The translations under genes and the position numbers were made by a program. Under the pieces are notes generated by a model that was not told where the DNA came from, made no database searches, and saw nothing but the letters and a program-made list of their open reading frames with translations. Source: Ophioderma brevispina (Eukaryota; Echinodermata; Ophiuroidea; Amphilepidida; Ophiodermatidae). Taken from it: 64,000 nucleotides of DNA. Location: positions 1 to 64,000 of the forward strand of contig JAMKCH010036069.1 of the NCBI GenBank assembly GCA_023653785.1. Direction: 5' to 3'. Below, in pieces: positions 56,642-64,000 of the stretch. The stretch's first letter is position 1. The number at the start of each line of letters is the position of its first letter.

Positions 56642-59499
56642 GTATATAAATGAACCATTTTCATGCCAATTTTGGTATGCAATGGGCGTTTTCAAAATTT
56701 TATCAAGTTTGTTGGAAAATTAGTCAAATTTTCGCAATCGGAAGCCGAGAACCCCACCCGGGGGGGGGAGGATAAGGTGCTTCTAACTGGATCTTGCTTT
56801 CGAGAGTCATTCGGGCCAGTCTCTGGAGGAAAGGAATACTAGTAATTAAACATCGTACATGCCCAGTGACTGAGACTAGGATATATAGTATACATATTTT
56901 GTCTCTGAAGTGCAAATCGTCGGTTATATATGTAATGACGGGACTATGTTCCACTGATTTGGCATAGACTACATCGATCATTTCTCTGACACATTTTATA
57001 GAAACAACATGGTTACTTTACTACCATGGGTATTAATAGCAAGAAGAATAAATGGGGGTGTATAGGGTTCATTTCTACATTAAAGCAGAGTGTTTATAGA
57101 TTGTGCAAAAACTCTTTGCTTTGGACAGGACAGGGCCTGCCACTATACAATTTTATGCATTATTAGTGTGTTTCTCTAAATAAGTATTCCATATACAAGA
57201 AAACGAAAGGTTAAAATAACAAAAATAACTATAATATGCATGTTCCTTGTGAAAAGCACATTTTGGTACCAGGTCGATATACTTTCGACGGTGGTAGAAC
57301 ATTTTGACCTTGGACCTTGTGTCAAGGTCACTAAAGGTCCAACAGAAAAAAATGGCAACATCGTTTTTCTGAATAGTCAACCCAGTAGTATACGTTTATA
57401 GGGGTTGCCAACAATTAACATGAACTTCACCAAATTTACATAGGCCCCTCCATTTAATATGATTGCAGCGTATTTATCAGAATGGATTTATAGTTCTTGC
57501 TAATAAAAAAAAATACATTCATCTCATCAGACGGATTGCCCAGAGTCTACAATTCCTTGTTATGACGTCCCAGCATGGGACATTTCTTTTAAACCTCAAT
57601 GGCAATACCATGTCCAAATCAAATAGATAATATGGTTCATATTTTTCCCGGGAATTTTCCAGTATGGTGCAAGTTGGCTCATAGGTTGTTTCTAAAGGTG
57701 TCATCATTAAACTTTCTATGGGATAATGTAAGATGTGTAAGTTTTTGTGTGTGTTCCAATGGGAACAATGTCATCTATTTTATGCATGCTGCGTGTATTT
57801 GGCAATTTTAGGCATTGGAAACTAGGTATTTGCGGGGGAAATAATGTGTTGCTAAAGACTCAGGGCCAGTAGTTTGGATTACCAAGTAGTTAGTTTGGAT
57901 CTCCAAAGAAGTTAGATCTGCAGTACCAGTATTGATACCAATAACCGCATGAGCTTAAAGGCTGACCAGAGATTTTGAATAATAGTTGTTGTGTGTAGTA
58001 ATTCAAAATAACCATTCATGCAATTGCATTGAAAAAAAATAAAAGTTTAATTAATTTTTGAATGAAGAATCGGATTTTTTTTTCGTTTTCGAATTCATGC
58101 AGTAAACATTTAAGCACAGGATAAATTGTAAAAAACATACCATAGGATACGTGTATAATCACAATTAACGGATCCGGAATTTTATAACACAGTGTGATTT
58201 TCTATATGAAGACTTCAATTTGAGCTTAGTTATTGCATACAGTGATTAAGTATATAGACAAACATTTATTTTGCCAAAACACAATTTGTTTGAAATTGAT
58301 TGCTCTCTCATCGGGAATCTTCTAAGGCAACGTTTAAACTATGTTTTGTCTGTTTATCATCTTAACCCAAGTTTTGAATCGTCAAAAATACAAAATTAAT
58401 AGGATGTTCAGAGTAAAAAGCCGAAATTACTTTTTAAAGGGGGTATGAAATGTTTATACTTGTAAAACAAATCACATATCATGCTGGAAAATAGTGGATT
58501 TTCTTCCACCTATCTTCTAATTTCACATGGAAGGTTCTCCATGCATAAACGTGATTTTTAAAAATCGTTTCCCTGAATTTGAAATCCCCAGTAATGTTTG
58601 CAACGCGATGCTTAATTTTTTCAATTTCAATCGTCTCCCACACAGAGCCTTTATAATGGGAGTTTCAGTATTTCATTTTGCACCCACTAATCTATCTATA
58701 AAATGACTGCTATCTTTAAACGTATATATGTGCAGAGACTGAATTAGGGTCCTGTCTCTCTATCAACCAAAAGATCATGAATATTTGAGTATATGGGTTT
58801 TTAGTTCAATAAACCTGATGACTGTTTTTCAGAATAGATCATAATAAAAACTTGTCAAATACGACAGATCCTTAATATCCAAAGACTTAGTTGGGGAGCA
58901 GAACTTTAAAAAGACTTCCTGGCAGTAGGTACCATTTTAATTTTTTAACATGTTAAAAACTTTTAAACGTACGGCCCCGTAAGGTGTTATTATTAAACCC
59001 ACATTAAAGCAGTATCGTGCGTAAATCATTATGTTTAATTACAGAGGGAAATGAAATATCCGAAAACTTCTATGAAATCATGTGTTCTGATTTTCTTTTT
59101 TTAATCAGGGCAAGTGCAGACTGATAGCATGTTCAGTATGGTTAAAAGGAAATATTTAAAAAAAGCAAAAAACTAAAAAATTAAAAAGTATATTAAAAAT
59201 ATTTCTTTAGGGTGTGTTGTTTTAAACTGTCACATCACACAAATTCACTGTGTAGCGAGTAGAAAAGAATAAACTAAAATACTTTTTTACACACTGTTAT
59301 GACGTCTCCGTAGACGCTAAGGTCAGAAATACTTTCAAACACAAATAATGACCCTTGTTGCACAATGACTAATTAATATATATAACATTTTAAAATGATC
59401 TTTACTGATTGGTCAAGAATTTGGTATGTTCCAAACAAATTACATATAATTTACACAATTTTAAGATTATTATACTTAAATAAAGTTCTAGTATCCTAT
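56642..59499. other. unannotated sequence
   Basis: About 2.9 kb of AT-rich DNA with no recognisable gene. Nuclear-receptor half-site motifs cluster at 57,305-57,340 (see next entry). Confidence 0.4.
57305..57340. promoter_or_regulatory. cluster of AGGTCA-like half-sites
   Basis: TGACCTTGGACCTTG followed by TCAAGGTCA and AAGGTCC. TCAAGGTCA is the consensus monomer site for ERR/SF-1 type nuclear receptors, and the left motif is its inverted form. No promoter is known nearby, so function is speculative. Confidence 0.3.
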
Positions 59500-60221
59500 T
59501 TTGAAGGCGTTGCAGGTCAACGATGATATGTCCTCACAGCGACCCTCAAATTGACATAATAGCACAGTTAACATATTTAAACTCTTTCCGTAGTATATTC
59601 CAGGGGAATCTTCTCAGTCCTAAGATAACTTTTGTCCACAATTCAAAAGACGACAAGATTAAATTAAGCCCCTCGACGACATAATCCCCAGGATTTCAGT
59701 CCAAGATAATCACCAGGTTTATCTGTCCACAATTTGGAATCCTATTTGATTCCAGCACTTTCGGCTTCATAAGAGGACAGTAGAATAATTACAATACAAA
59801 AAGCAATCCGCTCACATGAATTATATATCCTGGCACTAGGTTACTTCTTTACAGTCCTAGCTCCCTTATATGCCAGAGTAAAACTAGCTATCTTCTAGCT
59901 AGCTACTTGTTAGTTATTGAATGCTGGCAGAGAGTCCTATCAGTGCATATATTTAACAACTACTCAACAATAGATTCCCCTTCTAACAATACTCATTATA
60001 AATCATTCTCATGCATAAACATAACCTTACCTAGCTGACCCATCGGAATTCATCACCCAATTAACCTCACTTCATTATAATATAACTTTGTGTGAATTCC
60101 TAGGTTTCTGCATGTTTTGATCTCCAAACATAAACAATTTCCTAAGTTTAGCATCTTGGGAATCCCCACTTCCCTTCCCCTATTGTTGCAATCTAACAGG
60201 TGCAGCTGCAAAACAAACAGG
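59500..60221 (-). mobile_element. possible 3' LTR of the Gmr1-like element
   Basis: Directly 3' (minus strand) of a purine tract, the sequence starts TGTTTGTTTTGCAGCTGC. It contains a TATAAGGGAG TATA-like box (about 59,872-59,863) and a downstream stretch with no coding signal. Position and content suit an LTR. The partner LTR lies outside the window, so the boundaries, especially at 59,500, are guesses. Confidence 0.3.
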
Positions 60222-60249
60222 GTATTCCCCTTTTCTCCCTCTTTTTAAT
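60222..60249 (-). other. candidate polypurine tract
   Basis: On the minus strand: AAAAAGAGGGAGAAAAGGGG, placed between the end of pol and the possible LTR, where plus-strand DNA synthesis is primed in LTR retrotransposons. Confidence 0.45.
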
Positions 60250-60540
60250 AGTAAACAAAGTGCGTTTTCCCCGTGAAAATTCTTTATCAATAAAATTGGA
60301 GAAATAAAGTTAAAAGTTTAATCAGAAAAAAGGGAGGCCATATACATCCTACCCTAAAAAGAAATTTTGAATGAAATGAAAAGTTGTTCCAAATCCTGGC
60401 TTTAAGACCTTTAAACTCATTTTGTGGTTAATTTTAATAAAGTTTACACAGTGCAAATTTTTTACACTTTTTATTATAATGTTCTTGCATAGCTGCCTTC
60501 AAAAGCAAATCAATATTTACATACGGTGTATAAATCAAGA

Positions 60541-61060
60541 TTTCCGAACAAAATTTTAGGCACTCTGACAAGGCAATCTGCAAGACATTTCTTTTCCTTT
60601 GATAAATGCTTATGGTCCCAATTGTATTCCCTGGTTAATTAAACTCCACCTGACAAATCTTTGATTTCTGTTTTTTTTCCAACTTGTGGATGAACGTCAA
60701 CGGATTGTGAGCCTTTTAACACTAGAAACTGGGTGCACGGGGGGGGGGGGGTTGTACTCAGTACCTTCAAAATTTTCAATGACATTAGCAATGCAAGACA
60801 TTCTTTCTCAATTGTTTGAGGTAGTTTTTCGGATTTTGGTCAAACTTTCTTATAGTAATAACATAACAGGATGATCTAACATCATTTTCATCGCTGCCTG
60901 AGACTCCGCCACGCCTACATCACACTGGCACAAACTGCCAACTTGAATTTGTTCTGAAAGTCTGGCGGCATCAAACTGGCGTCATTTTTTCATCAAATAG
61001 CTTTGATTTCTCAAACTCTTTTTGGCAATTGCCTCTGACCAGACAAATTTTGCGTTTTTC
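60541..61060 (-). pseudogene. Gmr1-like RNase H (pseudogene)
   Basis: The minus strand reads AKFVWSEAIAKKSL (about 61,050), a DHPV segment followed by KKxxTKIRKTTSNN (about 60,860-60,800), and HNPLTFIHKLEKK (about 60,712-60,672). It ends with LADCLVRVPKI (about 60,565-60,541), the usual xADxLSRxP end of Gypsy RNase H. Stops and frame changes are frequent. Confidence 0.7.
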
Positions 61061-61129
61061 CTTCATAAGGTTGGGTCACAGCGGACACGCAATTGTCTGA
61101 TGAAATTGGACAGTATTTTCTGTACTACC

Positions 61130-62080
61130 CGACCATACCTAGAATCGTCATGAGATCTCTCTTGCCCCGTGGTGTGGGGAATTTCTCATTTGCTTCAACG
61201 TTTGCAGTGATTGGCCTAAATTGCCCTTGTCCCTACAACATGCCCTAAGTATTTGAAACTTTTGCATTGCACAAATCACTTTTCACCCGATTCACAGTCA
61301 ACCTCGCCTAGAGATAGTTTCCCTCAAACATTGTGAGCTTGTCTCAGTGTTCTTTCCTGCCATGTTTTCACTGTACACAAGGAAGACATCGACATGCTTC
61401 ACAATTTTTTCTATGTCTGCAACTACTCTGTTCACTAATCTCTGAAATGTTTGCGGCAAAGAATTGTTGGAGACCAACTGCAATTCTTGGTATTGATATA
61501 GGCCCATCGGGGCGTACAAAAAGCTGGAAATTTGCTTTGCACGGTCAGTGAGGAGGGGAACCTTGGCCATATACCCCTCAACATTCAAATTTGCTAACAA
61601 ATTTGGCATATATTCCTTCCAACTCTCTCTATGCAATCATCGATACGTGGATCGATATAGTCGGTTTTTGGAACAGAGGTTGACTTTTCGAAATCTGTGG
61701 GGGGGGACAAAACGGCATAACCATCAGTTTGGGGACCAGAATACATGGGGAACTCCATTCACTATTGCTTTGCTCTATTATTACATTGTCCTAACATGTA
61801 TTTCACATCACCTCATTCCGATATGTTGCAACTGATTGGATTTCAACCCTATAAAGGATGTTTGCTTTACAGGCTCGGAGTCACCTACGCGTCAATGTCA
61901 CTGGGTTATGACATGTTTCGCACTGGGTACATCAGAAATATGTTTTCCCACATCATGAAATAATTCTTTCAATTCACCTTGTTTACCTTGTGGTAGGTGA
62001 CCTAGTTCTTGTCCTAAATTGGCAAGTAATTTCAGAATTTTGCAATTTGACACCATAATCATTTTCTGTTTTACAGTGCT
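61130..62080 (-). pseudogene. Gmr1-like linker and reverse transcriptase (pseudogene)
   Basis: After the linker ending DVPSAKHVITQ (about 61,905) come HPLYRVESNP (about 61,870), VKYMLGQ (about 61,815), VPLLTDRAKQISSFLYAPMG (about 61,560), and TFQRLVNRVVADIEKIVKHV (about 61,450). The active-site box usually reading YxDDVxVYS is HVDVFLVYSE here, so the second aspartate is lost. Further on, FKYLGHVVG (about 61,255) corresponds to the conserved FLGH box. Wording throughout is that of Ty3/Gypsy reverse transcriptases. Confidence 0.82.
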
Positions 62081-62249
62081 GGTTTGATCAAGTTCTGACT
62101 CTGTGATGTCATTATTTTGTACACTCATCACTATCTCTAGATGACATTACACAACACGCAGGCTTTAATGGTCATCATCCTTTTCCGTATCTAATACTCT
62201 TTGAGCATATTTATGTGACATAATTGTCCAGCTTTTGTACGCAATACCT

Positions 62250-63300
62250 GGTGGTTTTAAATCACATAGTCAAGGTCTCCCACGTTGGTTCTCCATCTCA
62301 TATGGTCCAGAAGATTTTTTGGCTTGCAAGATGCCCTTGGTATGGTAAAAAGTGCCACACACTTTATTCACTGGCTTGAATCCCTGTTCCCGTCATCTTT
62401 GGTCAACATGTTTTCATTTTTTTTTTTTTCCTGACTCTGTTTGCGATTTTTGTTTGGCCATTTCAGTGGCTCTTTGGAGCCTGTTCCTGAATTGGGGAAG
62501 ACACATAGTCTAACAATTTCACATCAGTATTTTCACAACACACCACTTTCTTTCTTGTCATAGTTTCAATGGGTCCCACACTATTACTTTGTGACCAAAC
62601 ACCACTCAAATGGACTAAATCCTAATGACTTCTTGGTACAGCCTCCCTGTAGCAATAACAGAGATGAACTCCCTCAAGCCCAATCCCTGCTCAAATTCCA
62701 AAACAATAAGTTTTGATCAATTGTTTTTTCAATGTTTGGTTGTACCTTCTAGGGCCCCCTGGATTCTGGGTGGTATGCGGAAGAACTGTACTCTGGGAAA
62801 TTCCCAACTGGTCAATGACTTGTTGAAACAAACCTGACATGAAATTTGATCCTTGATCAGCTGATTGATTTGAAGGCTTTACTAGGGTGAAAAACTTTGT
62901 AGAGCTTTCACTATAACTCCGTGCCCTAATATGCTCAGGGTAAGCCCTCAGAATCTTGTGGACAGCACACATGATGCAGGTAATAACGATTTCCTCCCCT
63001 GACTTGGTCTTTGGAAGTGGTCCTAAACAATCTATTAACCGACCCGACTAAAATGGCTCATCAATTGCTGTTATTTGTTGCAAGGGAGCAGTAGGAGTTT
63101 TCTGATTAGGCTTGCCACCATTTGACATGTGTGAACAATCTTACAATACTCAGACTCATCTTTTCTGAGTGTAGGCCCCAAAAATGACTCCTAAATTCTG
63201 TCATGTGTTTTTCCTCACACCTAAGTGTCCTGCCATGGAAAATCATGTCTATGCCTATCACATTCCCTATGGAATACCTTTGCACTAACAATTTGATGCA
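62250..63300 (-). pseudogene. Gmr1-like integrase (pseudogene)
   Basis: The zinc-binding region shows AGHLGVRK and EYCKIVHTCQM (about 63,240-63,120); one cysteine of the usual C-x2-C pair reads valine. The core shows IDEPFSRV and a DC-GPLPKTKSG-like segment (about 63,060-62,990, first catalytic aspartate). Then come FFTLVKPSNQSADQGSNFMS (second aspartate, about 62,850) and FQQVIDQLGISQST. A GALEG/RYNQTLK segment at about 62,755 keeps the catalytic glutamate. After it SGPYEMENQ (about 62,320) is the GPY-type module. The domain inserts cDNA into the genome. It is broken by several frame changes. Confidence 0.82.
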
Positions 63301-63319
63301 CGACCTCATTCCTCATCTA

Positions 63320-63829
63320 CAAGTGCATCGGGTGGGGCCGACATTTTATCATGAAGGACCCATTTTGCTGTAGAAACATACAGGAAGTTGCTCCATCTTC
63401 CTGTTGCGACATGCCCTCTCACCTAATTTTCTAAGTGCTGGTCGTTGTGCTGCTCATTACCAGCTTGTCATGGCTTTAAGGGTCTCCTTAACAGTCCTAA
63501 CGCTAATTCTATCATGCTCAGCCGCTGGATTTTCATTGTTTGACCAGCTTGTCCACGTGTTTGTCTCAAGCGGCCGGAATTTTCCACTACTTGGAATTTA
63601 GTCTCCCCCTAAGAGGGAAGATGACCTCAGTTCTCTCCTCTAATTTTGAAGAAAGTATCCTCTAAATTTGGGATCAATCATCCCTCAACAGCTCTTCGAT
63701 ATGTTGTGAATAATTTTGACTCATCACCTCTCACTGTTTTCCTGTGAGGCTTTTCGGGGTCATTGACCCTAGTACTGCACATCTGGGAAAATGTACTATT
63801 TCCTCATCAACTTAATCCACTGTACAGGC
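63320..63829 (-). other. Gmr1-like segment between protease and integrase
   Basis: Expected to be the protease-integrase linker. I see only weak resemblance to polyprotein sequence and many stops. Confidence 0.35.
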
Positions 63830-63960
63830 ACCTGGGAACCTTTGGATCTGAGTACTTTCCCCCCTGTCCACATCCTCCCCTAACAACATGGATCCCCTTT
63901 AACATGGAGTTCTTGTCTAACACCAATTGTGACAGTTCCAGAAACCAAGTCTGATTTCAA
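63830..63960 (-). pseudogene. Gmr1-like protease C-terminal part
   Basis: The minus strand reads KSDLVSGTVTIGVRQELHVKG, then, after a frame break, GGKVLRS. This resembles the segment DLVxGxVxVGV...GVxxLLGNDLAGGKV at the end of the aspartic protease in Gypsy-type polyproteins. The catalytic D[ST]G would lie beyond the window edge. Confidence 0.5.
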
Positions 63961-64000
63961 ATTCATTTTGTGAAGAGGACACTAATACAATCCATACCTA

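Larger units (their letters stand above)
60541..64000 (-). mobile_element. Gmr1-like Ty3/Gypsy retrotransposon pol, broken, cut by the window edge
   Basis: Minus-strand order is protease (about 63,960-63,830), integrase (about 63,300-62,250), linker, reverse transcriptase (about 61,900-61,130), RNase H (about 61,060-60,541). In standard Ty3/Gypsy elements integrase comes last. Integrase ahead of reverse transcriptase is the Ty1/copia-like order known for Gmr1 elements of deuterostomes. The sequence itself is Gypsy-like, not copia-like. The linker (KLLANLGQELGHLPQGKQGE ... DVPSAKHVITQ) joins the integrase end to the reverse-transcriptase start, which argues against two unrelated insertions side by side. 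Many frameshifts and stops are present. Gag and the 5' LTR are beyond 64,000. Confidence 0.8.

Noticed and set aside
57520..57540. Hammerhead ribozyme core (CTGATGAG on the minus strand)
   Set aside because: No GAAA at the needed distance and no supporting stems.
60541..64000. Two separate Gypsy insertions giving a false domain order
   Set aside because: The linker typical of the region between integrase and reverse transcriptase in Gmr1-type polyproteins connects them on the same strand with no intervening LTR-like sequence; kept as a residual risk in the finding.

Overview
This is AT-rich eukaryotic nuclear DNA from an animal, with no intact host gene that I can recognise. It is a mosaic of decayed transposable elements, tandem repeats and microsatellites. 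The combination of a Penelope-like element with a GIY-YIG domain, several APE-type LINEs, tRNA-headed SINEs, hAT MITEs and a Ty3/Gypsy element of Gmr1 type suggests a marine invertebrate. A deuterostome such as an echinoderm fits best, because Gmr1-like elements were described from deuterostomes. The species cannot be named from the sequence.

Layout. 0-11.3 kb: two hAT-type MITEs (379-563, 3862-4056), LINE scraps, short tandem repeats and one nearly full-length but broken Penelope-like element on the minus strand (6.49-8.70 kb). 11.3-48.9 kb: a direct array of a roughly 7-kb noncoding-looking unit. Copy 1 is 11.31-22.87 kb, copy 2 is 23.60-38.4 kb, copy 3 is 40.85-47.80 kb, and a 50-bp start of a further copy lies at 48.85 kb. 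Each copy is opened by its own insertions. Copy 1 carries a 6.18-kb unidentified insertion and a cluster of MITEs. Copy 2 carries a SINE, a 390-bp insertion, two LINE pieces, a 4.5-kb terminal-inverted-repeat element that itself holds a broken LINE, and a 1.56-kb insertion. A 2.26-kb fold-back element sits between copies 2 and 3. Comparing copies gives insertion boundaries and target-site duplications from within the window.

48.9-60 kb: mostly unrecognised AT-rich sequence, with a tRNA-like sequence just before it, a poly-G tract, a 5'-truncated LINE (55.43-56.64 kb) and a possible LTR. 60.5-64 kb: minus-strand remains of a Ty3/Gypsy pol whose domains run protease, integrase, reverse transcriptase, RNase H. 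This is the copia-like order of Gmr1 elements.

The genes do not work together as a pathway; they are independent mobile elements, all broken by stops and frameshifts. Differences between unit copies are mostly one- or two-base insertions and deletions rather than substitutions. That pattern can come from noisy long-read assembly, so frameshift-based pseudogene calls in this window deserve caution.
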